From positions 62,001 through 126,000 of the forward strand of contig NZ_JAUOTN010000007.1 in NCBI RefSeq assembly GCF_030546575.1: a stretch of DNA of 64,000 nt, given 5' to 3'. The stretch comes from Pontibacter coccineus (GTDB lineage Bacteria > Bacteroidota > Bacteroidia > Cytophagales > Hymenobacteraceae). Shown here one piece after another: positions 44,426-53,738 of the stretch. Position numbers and translations under genes: made by a program. The notes under the pieces were generated by a model that had not been told where the DNA came from, made no database searches, and worked only from the letters and a program-made list of their open reading frames with translations. Each line of letters opens with the position of its first letter. Within the stretch, counting starts at the first letter, position 1.

Positions 44426-44547
44426 GAGTATTAACCTCCAATTTTGTCATTTCGAACGCAGTGAGAAATCTGAAATATTTTGAGGTCATGAAATGCTCCA
44501 GATTTCTCACTGCGTTCGAAATGACAGGGTTGCTTAAACTCCTAAAC
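44420..44547. repeat. 128-bp nested palindromic element (REP/BIME-like)
   Basis: Inner arms at 44445-44472 and 44499-44526 are perfectly complementary over 28 bp (TGTCATTTCGAACGCAGTGA at the start of the left arm) and enclose a 26-nt loop. Outer arms GTTTAGGAGT at 44420-44429 and ACTCCTAAAC at 44538-44547 are also perfectly complementary. The GIY-YIG stop codon is in the left outer arm, and the A2M stop is 2 bp outside the right one. It may act as a bidirectional terminator, but its size and the GACAT/GTCAT ends look like a mobile palindromic repeat. Confidence 0.92.
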
Positions 44548-44548
44548 T

Positions 44549-47500
44549 CTACCTCACTCTCACAGTTCCTCCCCCCGAATAACTATGATATTCCGCATTG
44601 TACATGGCATCTGCCCCGATCGGACCTAACTGGAAAGTACCCTTCGAGACCGCTCTTACCTGGTAGAAGAAATATTGCTCTTTCAGTTTTGCGGTGGCGT
44701 AAAGGTTGATCCTGTCGTCGCGGATGTCAATGTAATCCGGGGTGGCGGGTTTCTGGGCTTCTATCCAGCTGAACTCGCGGGCTGTCATCAGACGCGGGTT
44801 CTCTATCTCGAAGCCGGCTGGCAGCATGTCGGTGATGGCGACGTTGGGTATGCTTCTGCCGTCCAGCGACTGCAGCTCCACGCGCACGATGACCAAATCA
44901 TTTTGTTTAAAAGTGCTATTCGTGATCTCTTTGCCATTCCGGTCGAAGAAGGTTTTACGCACTTGCAGGTAGTTGTCTTCACGCTTGACATCGCCGCTTT
45001 GGCTGATGCCTTCCAGCTCCCAGAAATAGTATAAGGAGCCCGTTTCCTTTCCACGTAGGCTGATCGGTCCGCTGCCTATGTTGTTGGTTAGCGTCAGGTC
45101 CTTGCCAGTGAAAGTCCCGATCACTTTGCCGTTCTGGTATACCTGCGCCGTTTGGTTGCCCTGGTTCCGGCTCGAAAGTTTACCCAGTGCCATCAAGGCA
45201 AAGGCGCGTTCCTGGGTGTTGTACCAGCGCTTGGAGCGCAGTTCATCCGATAAGTGCCGTGCCAGTGTGCCTACTTGCAGGTTCTCCGGATCGACTTCTA
45301 TCAAACCATTCAGCGAGATCGCCATATCCCGGATCGGGGAGTAGAAACTGCCGCCGAGGGCACGCACCGAGGTTTCGCCGGTGAAGGAGCGGGGCAGGAG
45401 CTGGTTAAAGCTTTCGCGGCTGCCGTTCAGGGCATAGGTGCTGGCCAGCAGGTACCGCGCATCAATTGAGAGCAATTCCGGCTTGGCTTTGTAGTAGTTC
45501 ATGGTAGACCAATCCACATGGCCAGCAATGCTGAGCACATAGAGCGAGTAAGTCGTTTCGCGGGCGGCTATGTACTTGCTCTGTACCTGGCAGCTGGTAT
45601 TGTAGTAACGGTACTCTTCCATAGCCTTGCCTTTTACCTTTTGCTGCAGGTAGCGCAGGGCCTTGTCCAGCACCTCCTGCGTGACCGTGAAGCCGGCTTT
45701 CTTCGCCTCCAGCAAAAAGTGCGTGGCATAAGTGCTGCTCCACCAGTCGGTGTCAGTAGCGCCCGGCCAGTAGGTAAAGCCACCGTCGTACTGCTGCATC
45801 AGCTCGATTTTGGTGATAGCCTCCTGCACCAGGTAGTTCGGGTTAAAGGTGCGGCTCTTTTGGTCCTGGTTCAGGGAACGGGCCAGGTCGGTATAGTATA
45901 ACAGCGGAAAAGCTGTAGACGTGGTTTGCTCCAGGCAGCCGTGCGGGTAGCGCAGCAGGAAGGTAATATCGTCGGTAAACTGCGCCAGCGGCGAGCGGCT
46001 CAGCACCAGCTTCGCCGACACCGACGAAGGTATAAAGTCGCTGGCCAGTTTGATGTCGGCGGTGGCACCGTCTTTTACACTTCCGGCCTCGGTTACTTTG
46101 GTAAGTGGGGCAATGGGTCGAACGGTGATGTCGGTGTTGCTCACAAAAGCCTCGTTCAGGGCATTGACTGCCACCTTCACTGTTGCCTGCCCTATAGCAG
46201 GCGTAGCCACCAGTTTGTAAGTCACCTGTGCCTCGGCGTTCGGATTTATACCTGTTGATTTTCTGGTTTCACCTACCACACGCAAAGGACCTGTGACCGA
46301 GATGGTACTGGTAGCCGTGCCTTTCGTGACGGTGGTGTTGCTGAGCGTGACCGGCACCAAGATCGTGTCGCGTGGGCTTACAAAACGGGGAAGCGCCGTA
46401 CTGATCACGACCGGATCGGAAACCCGCATTACCTTTTCAGAGGAACCAAAGGCATTGTCCTTATAAGCCACGGCCATAATACGGACCGCTCCCGAGAACT
46501 CAGGTATACGCACCCGCACGGTTGCCTCGCCATTGCCGTTAGCCTTTAACTGCCCGCTCCACAGCGACACCAGCTTTACCCGTTTGTTGGTGAGCGGATT
46601 GATGCGTTTGGCCAGGTCGTAGCCGTCGCCGCCAACGCTGGAGCGTGCGCCTAGTTCCGGGAACAGGTAGGGGTACAGGTCGTAGCCATCCACTTCGAGC
46701 GCTCGCTTTTGGTAAAAGAATGCGTGCGGGTCAGGAGTCTGGTAATCCTTGATCTGCAGTATACCTTCGTCTACCACAGCCAGCGTCACTTCTGCATTGG
46801 GCGCCGTTTTCACCTTCACCTGCTGCACCCTGTTAGACCGAGAAGCCTCCGGGGCGAGAATGGCGATATCCAGCTGCGTACTTTTTTTGGTAACGGTCAG
46901 TGGCTTAAATCCACGGGCAATAGTCAGCGGCATCTGGTTGTCTTTTACCTGGCGCAGGGCAATGGCAGTGATATAGGCCGTTGGCAGGTGCTCGTCTTTG
47001 ATCGGCAAGGTAAGCGAGGCTGCTTTTTTGTCTGTTTTGAGGTAATAGTAGCTCAGCACTTTATTCTGCTCCACGGTTACCAGGATCTTGCCAGCAAAAG
47101 GAGACTTAAACAACACTTTAGCCTGGTCACCAACTTCATACTTCTCCTTGTCCAGCGAAATGTCTACTTCGCCTTCGGTGTTCACGGCAAAGGAGGTGCT
47201 TTCGGTGTCGCCCCAACCGTAGGCGTAGAACTCCTGCGCGACATAGTTGTAGGCACCGGGCCGCATCACGCGTATTTCATACTGGCCGGAGGAAACAGGC
47301 GTGAAGTTGAACACCGCGCCAAATTCCGGTATGTTCATGTCTTTGCTGATGAGTACCTGCTCTCTGCGCTGCGATTTGTAGTTGTACTCGTCGCTGTAAC
47401 GCTCGATCACCGACTCGTAGGTATAGCGCACGAGCTGTACTCTGGCTGTGGTGTTGACAGGACTTCCGTTGCGATCCAGGGCCACCAACGGAATGTTCAT

Positions 47501-49984
47501 CGCGCGGCGGGTACTCACGTAATCATCAAAATTTTTGATGCCAAAGAAAGCCTGCTGCGTGCTCACGTCAAACTTGTTGAGGCGGTTGACAGGGCGGCCT
47601 GTCTCATCGAAAACCGTGGTATAAAGCGAGCCATCCAGCAAACCGATATCCCGGAAATTCTCCAGCTCAAACAATTCCCGTCCTTTGCCTTGTGCATCGG
47701 TCTGGCCCTGGCGGGTGCTGGTCTGGATGTCAATGGAGCCGGAGGTATGGATATCGAAGGTATAGTCCGGGTAGCGCTTGGCTTCGAAAGCCTTCTTTTT
47801 CAGGCTGAGCTGGGCTTCGTAGTTGCGGTTGGCAGCTGGTGGGCCAAAAAGATTCTGGGCCGTAAGGTTAAGGATAAGCCTCTCGCCGGTGTTGTAAGTG
47901 CTCTTGTCCAGCACAGCCGTCACCTTCATCCGGTCGGGCATAAACTCCTCTACGCCGATCTTCTTGGAATTGAGCAGTACGTCATTGCCAGAGTATACCT
48001 CTAAGGTATAGGTACCCGTAACTGAAGCCCCGTTCAGTATAAAACTGGTTTCGCTGGCGCCCTGGTTGTTGAGTTTGCCTTTGGTGCTGCGGTACTCTTT
48101 GCCGTTGGGCAACAGCAGCTTTACTTTGATGGGCAATCCGGCCACCGTTTTCCAATCCGGGGTGCGCACCACCGTGTTTACATAGATAGTATCGCCGGGG
48201 CGGTAGAGGTCGCGGTCGCCGTAAATGAAGGCATCGTAGTTGAGTTCGTTCAGGCGCTTGCCGCCCACATCAAAACGGGAGGTGTTGACCTGCGTCTGGC
48301 TGTAAGGCATGTAATTGAAGTCATCGCCTTTGCGGGCCGTGATCATGCCCACCTTAAAGTCCGGGGCTGATTGGCTGCTTTGGCTGAATCGGGCGACGCC
48401 GTCTTTGTCGGTGGTGGCTTTGTGAACTACCTGGTTGTTGGTGCTGATAAAGCGGATCTCAACGCCCTCCAGGGTAGTCGCCTCGCGGATGGAGTTGGCA
48501 AATACCACCACTTCGTCTTTGCCCTGTTTGGCGATCAGACCGATATCCGAAACCGACACAATCTTAGAGTCCTTCAGCCAGTTTTTGTCAGTGCTGGCTA
48601 CGGTGATCACATACAGGCCCTTAAACTGGCTGTCGAAGTCGAGATCGTTCAGGTTGAGGTTGAGCAGGTAAGAGCTGCCTTGCTTGCGCAGGCTTTCGGT
48701 AGCGTACTCGCGCTCCAAAAGGGTGTTGCCGTTGTTTTCGTCTACTTTGTAGTATTCACTGGAGTAATATTCCTCTGTTTCCTCGTCGTAGTAGCCGTCA
48801 TACATTTTACCTTCCCGCAGGTAGTGCAGGATGTTGTTTTCGTATACCTTGCTGATGCTCACTTTGATGCGCGGCACCTGGTTCAGGTTCAGAGCGATAT
48901 TGCGGACACCCTGGCTGCTCAGGTAAATGCTTTTGCCACTGGCAAAGCTGATGCCTGGCTCTGTATTGGCAAAGGTCACGCTGTGCCGGTAGGGCTGGCC
49001 CATCGGTTTTCCTTCCATACCTGCCAGATCGCCGGTGAGGGTGATCGTATACGTGCTGCTCTGGTTGAAATTTCCTTTCAGTACTAAACCATTTTGCAAG
49101 CGCTCCACGGTAAACTCCCGTCGTGGGCTGATGCTGATCAGGCCACTCAAAGTGCTGTTGGTAATAGGTTGTGTGGTCAGGATATAAATGCGCTCCTGGC
49201 CTTCCTCAAAAGCAGTGGTCACTTCTGACACCATCATGCGCTGGCGGCTAGGCAATAATACATCCCGCTCGATGGTATGGTCGGTTTGTTTGGTGCTTCC
49301 GGCTACGCTCAGGCCTTGGGAAATGTGCAACCGCAACGGAACCTCCTTCTCCGATTGTCCCTCCACGTTCTTTACCCGGATGGTGATGTTGTCGCGGTTG
49401 CCGCTAGTAAGCTCTACTGGCAATTCTTTGGTGCCGGCATATACCTTTAAGTGCTCCCGCAGCTCCTGGAAAAGCACTGGGTAGTTAAAATCGAGCTGCA
49501 GGCTGGCCTCCAGTTGATTCGGGTTGTTCTCGTTTGCCACCCAGTAGCTTTTCACTTGTTGCAGCCTTAAGTAGGGCGTATGGAAAGTAAAGCCCTGCCC
49601 GGCGGGTAGCTTGTACTTTTTGGTCGAGTGCTGCAGTAAGTTTTCGGTTAGCTCCGCTTTGTAGTCGGTCGTGGGGGCAAAAGGCTTATCCGGCGAAAAA
49701 ACCAGTTCGTTCGGAGCGGTCCACTTATACTTTCCGGCCACCTTCGGCGTGATAGTCAGGTATGGAATCGTGTCCCACTGGCCGAGCAGCGAGTCGCCTA
49801 CCAAGTCTTTGTCGAAGGTGAACATCAGGTTCTGCTCCCGGGCAATTTCCTGGTCAAAGTTTTTGCTTTTGAGCCGCAGTTCGTCGCTGTTGCTGCGGCA
49901 GCTAAAAAAGCAAAGCATGCACAGCAACAGACTAAATCTGAGTAGTTGTTGGAGAGGCGCGGGGTGAACTTTTGTTATACTCAT
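44549..49984 (-). CDS. bacterial alpha-2-macroglobulin lipoprotein (thioester type)
   Basis: 1811 residues, the largest gene in the window. The N-terminus has a lipoprotein-type signal with a hydrophobic stretch ending CFFSC. Repeated macroglobulin-like beta domains occupy the first 900 residues, including the FDVGGKRLNELNYDAFIYGDRDLYRPGDTIYV region typical of MG3. A bait-region-like part follows, then the thioester motif HGCLEQ with Cys1350 and Gln1353, followed by the alpha-helical TED domain (DTDWWSSTYATHFLLEAKKAGF) and a receptor-like C-terminal beta domain. It traps proteases in the periplasm. Pairing with PBP1C, as in yfhM-pbpC of Proteobacteria, suggests defence and cell-wall repair working together. 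Confidence 0.93.
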   Translation of the reverse strand: MSITKVHPAPLQQLLRFSLLLCMLCFFSCRSNSDELRLKSKNFDQEIAREQNLMFTFDKDLVGDSLLGQWDTIPYLTITPKVAGKYKWTAPNELVFSPDKPFAPTTDYKAELTENLLQHSTKKYKLPAGQGFTFHTPYLRLQQVKSYWVANENNPNQLEASLQLDFNYPVLFQELREHLKVYAGTKELPVELTSGNRDNITIRVKNVEGQSEKEVPLRLHISQGLSVAGSTKQTDHTIERDVLLPSRQRMMVSEVTTAFEEGQERIYILTTQPITNSTLSGLISISPRREFTVERLQNGLVLKGNFNQSSTYTITLTGDLAGMEGKPMGQPYRHSVTFANTEPGISFASGKSIYLSSQGVRNIALNLNQVPRIKVSISKVYENNILHYLREGKMYDGYYDEETEEYYSSEYYKVDENNGNTLLEREYATESLRKQGSSYLLNLNLNDLDFDSQFKGLYVITVASTDKNWLKDSKIVSVSDIGLIAKQGKDEVVVFANSIREATTLEGVEIRFISTNNQVVHKATTDKDGVARFSQSSQSAPDFKVGMITARKGDDFNYMPYSQTQVNTSRFDVGGKRLNELNYDAFIYGDRDLYRPGDTIYVNTVVRTPDWKTVAGLPIKVKLLLPNGKEYRSTKGKLNNQGASETSFILNGASVTGTYTLEVYSGNDVLLNSKKIGVEEFMPDRMKVTAVLDKSTYNTGERLILNLTAQNLFGPPAANRNYEAQLSLKKKAFEAKRYPDYTFDIHTSGSIDIQTSTRQGQTDAQGKGRELFELENFRDIGLLDGSLYTTVFDETGRPVNRLNKFDVSTQQAFFGIKNFDDYVSTRRAMNIPLVALDRNGSPVNTTARVQLVRYTYESVIERYSDEYNYKSQRREQVLISKDMNIPEFGAVFNFTPVSSGQYEIRVMRPGAYNYVAQEFYAYGWGDTESTSFAVNTEGEVDISLDKEKYEVGDQAKVLFKSPFAGKILVTVEQNKVLSYYYLKTDKKAASLTLPIKDEHLPTAYITAIALRQVKDNQMPLTIARGFKPLTVTKKSTQLDIAILAPEASRSNRVQQVKVKTAPNAEVTLAVVDEGILQIKDYQTPDPHAFFYQKRALEVDGYDLYPYLFPELGARSSVGGDGYDLAKRINPLTNKRVKLVSLWSGQLKANGNGEATVRVRIPEFSGAVRIMAVAYKDNAFGSSEKVMRVSDPVVISTALPRFVSPRDTILVPVTLSNTTVTKGTATSTISVTGPLRVVGETRKSTGINPNAEAQVTYKLVATPAIGQATVKVAVNALNEAFVSNTDITVRPIAPLTKVTEAGSVKDGATADIKLASDFIPSSVSAKLVLSRSPLAQFTDDITFLLRYPHGCLEQTTSTAFPLLYYTDLARSLNQDQKSRTFNPNYLVQEAITKIELMQQYDGGFTYWPGATDTDWWSSTYATHFLLEAKKAGFTVTQEVLDKALRYLQQKVKGKAMEEYRYYNTSCQVQSKYIAARETTYSLYVLSIAGHVDWSTMNYYKAKPELLSIDARYLLASTYALNGSRESFNQLLPRSFTGETSVRALGGSFYSPIRDMAISLNGLIEVDPENLQVGTLARHLSDELRSKRWYNTQERAFALMALGKLSSRNQGNQTAQVYQNGKVIGTFTGKDLTLTNNIGSGPISLRGKETGSLYYFWELEGISQSGDVKREDNYLQVRKTFFDRNGKEITNSTFKQNDLVIVRVELQSLDGRSIPNVAITDMLPAGFEIENPRLMTAREFSWIEAQKPATPDYIDIRDDRINLYATAKLKEQYFFYQVRAVSKGTFQLGPIGADAMYNAEYHSYSGGGTVRVR

Positions 49985-50384
49985 AGTAGGGGTAGGGGAA
50001 AGCGATTAAGTAGCTTGTTGCAGGACACTATGTTGCGTGCCAAGGTTTTATTTGTGTCTGACCTTCAAGCAGGTATAAGCATGCCTGTTTCACTCTGACA
50101 ATATAGTAATTTCCTGTTTCACTTATACATGAAAAACTTCCTGTAAATTGAGCTATACCTCACAGCATAATGTCTTTGCTCCTGTATATTAAATAATAGA
50201 ATAAGTCCTGTGAATTCTTGCAGTATTATGGTATATTAGCTGAGCTAAATATATAGAGATGAAAGCGGTGGAGGATGGTATAAGAGGTGCTTTAAAAGTG
50301 CTAGTAACAGTCTCTTGTACCTTCGTACATAGTGCCAAAAACCGTATGTTCACGCTTTTGAGGTAGTTGTGGTGCATTTGAATT
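49985..50384. other. AT-rich spacer at edge of accessory region, 400 bp
   Basis: Divergent region upstream of the A2M gene and the DUF1493 gene. It is AT-rich with two AGGTATA copies (near 50070 and 50153), after which the motif disappears for 4 kb. TACCTTCG at 50318-50325 is a possible -7 box for the DUF1493 gene. I see no integrase, attachment-site repeat or RNA gene. Confidence 0.45.
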
Positions 50385-50867
50385 ATGGAAGAAAGGCAAA
50401 TCAAACAAGTAGATTTCTCGAAGCTTAGGCACGCTTACATCACTGTTAAGAGCTTTTTGGAATCAGAATCCTGGGAAAAGGTAAGATCTCTTTACACGAA
50501 AGTGGCTGAAGATCTTGGGCTTTATGGGGATGATAACTATGATTTGCTAGTGAAGTTTATAAAGAAATTTGAGCTTGACCACAACAACTTTGAATATGAC
50601 AAGCACTTCTATTCTGAGGGTGAACTGTTTGGATCTGGTGCCGCTCTAGTCGATTTACTGAATCTGTCGGTTTGGCTACCATTGAAGACGATTGAACTAC
50701 TTACATTCAACAAAATCAAAATAGCTAAACCAGCCTTATTTCCAGAAAAAAGAGAAGTCACAGATATAACCTTCAGAGACTTGCTGATCTGGTATATTGA
50801 AGGCGATTATGTCGCAGAGGATAAGGTCAGATACCAAATAAAAACGAAACCACAACCACACCCATAA
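50385..50867 (+). CDS. DUF1493 family protein (acyl-carrier-like helical fold)
   Basis: 160 residues. The segment VRSLYTKVAEDLGLYGDDNYDLLVKFIKKF followed by F-Y-D and a HFYSEGELFG turn fits the DUF1493 family, whose members look like degenerate carrier proteins and are frequent in plasmid and phage-associated gene neighbourhoods. The remaining part is unrecognised. It opens a run of unrelated small plus-strand genes with lower GC content than the core. No function is known. Confidence 0.75.
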   Translation: MEERQIKQVDFSKLRHAYITVKSFLESESWEKVRSLYTKVAEDLGLYGDDNYDLLVKFIKKFELDHNNFEYDKHFYSEGELFGSGAALVDLLNLSVWLPLKTIELLTFNKIKIAKPALFPEKREVTDITFRDLLIWYIEGDYVAEDKVRYQIKTKPQPHP

Positions 50868-50915
50868 GCCAGCTGCGCCACCATTTAGCCCAGACGTTGA
50901 GTAATATTAATAACA

Positions 50916-51560
50916 ATGAAAATAAAACAATCTATTATTATCCTGTTTCTATTGGCTGGTTGCCAGCCCTCAGTTGATAATGCTTATGATACATCAGTTA
51001 AAGAGCAGCAGCCAGACTATGCAGCACTAAAAAGGGAGTTGGAAGAAGTGTACGATATAGACCAAAGTGTACGCAACATTGACTGGGATACTATAAGCAG
51101 CCCTGAATCGAGTATGACTCATTCTAAGAAAATGATGGCTGTTGACTCAGTAAACCAGACAAGAGTTGTACCTATCATTGAGCAATACGGATGGCTGCCA
51201 AAAAGTAAAATTGGAGAAAAAGCTGCCAGCGCCATATTTTATGTGGTACAGCACTCTAACACAGAAACGATAGAAAAATACCTTCCCCAAATGGAAGAGT
51301 TGGCCAAGAAAGGCGAAGCAAGTGCTACTGATGCGGCAAAGATGCGCGACAGATTACTGATGTTTCAGGGAAAGAAGCAGCTTTACGGCACGCAGGCAGC
51401 GAGTTGGGTACGACCAGAAGGGAATCAGGTTATCTGGCCCATTGAAGACGTGGAGAATGTGAACAAGCGCAGAAAAGAAGTGGGTTTCACGGCCACAGTT
51501 GAGGAAAACGCTGAACGGCTTCGTGCAGAATTTGACCCAAATGAAGAGTTGCCAAACTAG
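50916..51560 (+). CDS. DUF6624-type lipoprotein
   Basis: 214 residues with a clear lipoprotein signal (MKIKQSIIILFLLAGC, Cys16). The mature part matches the DUF6624 pattern from memory: an early DQ..R pair (DIDQSVRNIDWD), IIEQYGWLPKSKIGEKAA, the FYVVQHSNTETIEKYLP segment, AAKMRDRLLMFQGKKQLYGTQ and the final PIEDVENVNKRRKEVGF. Its biochemical role is unknown. The spacer before it (50868-50915) ends in CAGACGTTGAGTAAT, which resembles gene-cassette junctions in this phylum. Confidence 0.78.
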   Translation: MKIKQSIIILFLLAGCQPSVDNAYDTSVKEQQPDYAALKRELEEVYDIDQSVRNIDWDTISSPESSMTHSKKMMAVDSVNQTRVVPIIEQYGWLPKSKIGEKAASAIFYVVQHSNTETIEKYLPQMEELAKKGEASATDAAKMRDRLLMFQGKKQLYGTQAASWVRPEGNQVIWPIEDVENVNKRRKEVGFTATVEENAERLRAEFDPNEELPN

Positions 51561-51561
51561 A

Positions 51562-51629
51562 ACAACAATACTCAACAATAGCTTCACGGTAGCTGTGCCA
51601 CCGCAAAGACCAGCCCGTTGTGTACAAGC
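51562..51629 (+). repeat. cassette-junction-like spacer (attC-like), copy 1
   Basis: Begins right after the DUF6624 stop. ACAAC at 51562-51566 and GTTGT at 51617-51621 form the ends of an imperfect inverted structure of about 60 bp with a GGTAGC/CCACC-type inner hairpin, followed by GTACAAGC at 51622. The same GTACAAGC occurs in two more spacers (52189, 53610). It resembles an integron recombination site but lacks a consensus GTTRRRY core. Confidence 0.4.
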
Positions 51630-51683
51630 TGTAATAACGAAGAAACAATAAAAAACAATAAAATTGTCTTAACTAAACGACCA

Positions 51684-52127
51684 GTGAAAAGAAACCTTCT
51701 ATTCTTAGCCATCTTCATAGCAATGATTTCCTGTAACAACCAAAACAAACCAACCATGGACACAAAAAATGTGGATTTAGTAAATCAGTATTTTGAGCAC
51801 TTCAACAACCACGAGTGGCATAAGATGGCAGAGATGTATACAGAAACGGCAGAGTTCAAAGACCCATCACTCGGACAAGGGATTTTAACACAGACACGTG
51901 AACAAATTGTCCAAAAGTACAGTGAGTTAAATGAAGTATTTCCCGACATAAACGACAAGGTCATTCAGATATACCCTTCAGGAGAGAAGCACGTCATCGT
52001 GGAATTTATATCGAGCGGAACAGCACCAGACGGCTCTGAATTTGAACTTCCAATCTGCACCATCTTCACAATTGAGAATGGTAAAATCATCAAAGACTTT
52101 ACCTATTACGACAATTTTGAAGAATAA
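51684..52127 (+). CDS. SnoaL-like (NTF2-fold) lipoprotein
   Basis: About 147 residues. The start is uncertain: I use the GTG at 51684, which gives a signal VKRNLLFLAIFIAMISC with lipobox Cys; an ATG at 51723 would remove it, and an in-frame TTG lies at 51618. The mature part has the NTF2-like pattern: LVNQYFEHFNNHEWHKMAEMY, TETAEFKDPSLGQG, a long strand HVIVEFISSGTAPDGSEFELP, and IENGKIIKDFTYYDNFE. Such SnoaL-like domains act as small isomerases or as ligand-binding proteins. It is part of the AT-rich plus-strand run. Confidence 0.72.
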   Translation: MKRNLLFLAIFIAMISCNNQNKPTMDTKNVDLVNQYFEHFNNHEWHKMAEMYTETAEFKDPSLGQGILTQTREQIVQKYSELNEVFPDINDKVIQIYPSGEKHVIVEFISSGTAPDGSEFELPICTIFTIENGKIIKDFTYYDNFEE

Positions 52128-52140
52128 AGAAAGCCAGCAC

Positions 52141-52202
52141 ACAACACAGTTCATAGTTTAGGCTGCGGCTTCGCCTCGTCCACCTTATGTACAAGCCGTT
52201 GT
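52141..52202 (+). repeat. cassette-junction-like spacer (attC-like), copy 2
   Basis: ACAAC (52141-52145) and CATA (52152-52155) on the left mirror TATG (52186-52189) and GTTGT (52198-52202) on the right, around an inner GGCTTCGCC hairpin. The unequal spacing of the two half-sites (6 versus 8 bp) is a feature of folded attC sites. GTACAAGC at 52189 is shared with copy 1. Confidence 0.45.
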
Positions 52203-52232
52203 ACACGCAGCCCACTGCCCCATGACAAAAGA

Positions 52233-52850
52233 ATGAAAACAAATAAAATTCATTACCTATCAGGCCTGGCAATAGCAACTTTTGTCGGCATTCATTTATT
52301 TAATCATCTATTGAGCATTGGGGGTGCTGCCAGGCATATTGACATGATGAATGCTTTGCGGCTCTTTTATCGGAACATTTTTATTGAGGCAATTTTATTG
52401 TTTGCCGTTTTTGTGCAAATCATTTCCGGTCTGAAACTCTTCAAAGAAAACAGAAAAACAGCAGCTTCTCTTTTTGATAAACTACAAATTTGGACAGGCC
52501 TTTATTTGGCGATTTTTTTCATAATCCATTTAAGCGCCGTTTTAAGCGGACGACTTTTTCTGCACCTGGATACCAACTTTTATTTTGGAGTAGCAGGATT
52601 GAACTCGTTTCCTTTCAACTTGTTTTTTATACCCTACTACGGACTTGCCATAGTTTCATTTTTCGGCCACATAGCGTCGATTCATAGTAAAAAAATGAAA
52701 CGGCCTATTTTTGGTTTGTCACCAAACAGACAATCAAGCGCAATCATAGCTTTCGGAATTACCCTGACGATTGTAATATTTTACGGACTCACGAATCATT
52801 TTAACGGAGTAACAATACCAAAAGAATACGAAGTATTAATTGGGAAATGA
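52233..52850 (+). CDS. five-helix membrane protein, SdhC/cytochrome-b-like
   Basis: 205 residues with five predicted membrane helices (about 8-28, 47-70, 85-107, 127-150, 170-190). His residues are placed inside or at the edge of helices: His21 and His25, His99, His146 and His151, a pattern seen in heme-b-binding membrane anchors of succinate dehydrogenase/fumarate reductase. No partner flavoprotein or iron-sulfur gene is adjacent, so a heme-binding role is inference. The codons are distinctly AT-rich compared with the flanking core. Confidence 0.65.
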   Translation: MKTNKIHYLSGLAIATFVGIHLFNHLLSIGGAARHIDMMNALRLFYRNIFIEAILLFAVFVQIISGLKLFKENRKTAASLFDKLQIWTGLYLAIFFIIHLSAVLSGRLFLHLDTNFYFGVAGLNSFPFNLFFIPYYGLAIVSFFGHIASIHSKKMKRPIFGLSPNRQSSAIIAFGITLTIVIFYGLTNHFNGVTIPKEYEVLIGK

Positions 52851-53020
52851 AAAGCGAACCGCTAACAAGGCATTACTCAAAACGGGGTGACGTGCTGGTT
52901 TAACAGTTTTGTGCTTAACCAAACATTGGTTTTTCAAACGAACGACAGTCTGAAAAGCTCCGCTTTAAGCAATCCTTAACCATCAACGGTCCTTGAAAAC
53001 GACCTGGCTCAACAAACAGA

Positions 53021-53587
53021 ATGACTATGAAAAGCAATGGTACCTCTTGCAGCATTCCTGATAGATCGGTATTGAAGAAAGACAGCAAATTGTTTGATTA
53101 CAGTGACAGTTACCAGCGTTCATTTTCTGACATCGAAGGGACCATTGACTCCACAAAAATCGGGTTATTGTTTTTTTCGGGCAAGTCTAAAGTGACGGAT
53201 ATTCTATTCGCAATAAGAAACAAAGTTGTTGGGTTGTTTGGGCTAAAAACATCAGGGCAGATGAGCGACAGCCAGAAGCTGCCAGACCATTTTAAATGCG
53301 AACCAGGTGAGCAGCGTGGACTTTTCAGAGTGTTTGACAAGACAGAGAACGAGGTTGTGTTAGGCGAGGACGACAAACATTTGAATTTCAGGGTTTCCTT
53401 ATTTCTGGACAGAATTCCTGACGACACAGGCAAAAAAAGCCTGACGATAACAACTACTGTGAAATTCAATAACCTCCTCGGTCGGGTTTATTTTATGATT
53501 GTGAGACCTTTTCATAAACTGATCGTTCCGGCTATGTTAAAAGGTATGATCAAACGAATAGAAAACGAAAAATCAACGAAGCGTTAA
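53021..53587 (+). CDS. DUF2867 family protein
   Basis: 188 residues, no signal peptide. The pattern YSDSYQRSFSD, then an FFSG...VTDILFAIRNKVVGLFGLK stretch, VLGEDDKHLNFRVSL, then VKFNNLLGRVYFMIVRPFHKLIVPAMLK fits DUF2867, a SRPBCC-like family sometimes fused to NAD-dependent epimerase domains. Here the domain stands alone. Its role is unknown. A 170-bp spacer before it (52851-53020) contains CCGCTAACAAGGC and TGCTGGTTTAACAG stretches typical of gene-cassette junctions, but without clear half-sites. Confidence 0.75.
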   Translation: MTMKSNGTSCSIPDRSVLKKDSKLFDYSDSYQRSFSDIEGTIDSTKIGLLFFSGKSKVTDILFAIRNKVVGLFGLKTSGQMSDSQKLPDHFKCEPGEQRGLFRVFDKTENEVVLGEDDKHLNFRVSLFLDRIPDDTGKKSLTITTTVKFNNLLGRVYFMIVRPFHKLIVPAMLKGMIKRIENEKSTKR

Positions 53588-53605
53588 CTGGGGTTGAAGA
53601 TATGC

Positions 53606-53623
53606 CCGGGTACAAGCACCCGG
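53606..53623 (+). terminator. possible intrinsic terminator or cassette hairpin
   Basis: CCGGGT and ACCCGG close a 6-nt loop and are followed by a pyrimidine-rich TTCTTTCTACTTT. The loop contains part of the GTACAAGC sequence shared with two other spacers, so this could belong to a cassette junction. Confidence 0.45.
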
Positions 53624-53738
53624 TTCTTTCTACTTTATAAGTATTTCATGCTGGGCGAGAAGTGAAGTGCTATCAATCGGTACAACTCAAGCCTGCAACT
53701 GTTACGCCCCCATATAAACCAAAAACATCATTTTTAGG

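Noticed and set aside
46709..48004. 431-codon open frame on the plus strand
   Set aside because: It lies entirely antisense to the alpha-2-macroglobulin gene, whose domains and thioester motif are clear. The translation has no recognisable features and looks like an antisense shadow of a GC-rich gene.
50189..50404. 71-codon minus-strand open frame in the A2M upstream spacer
   Set aside because: AT-rich, overlaps the DUF1493 start, and has no protein-like pattern.
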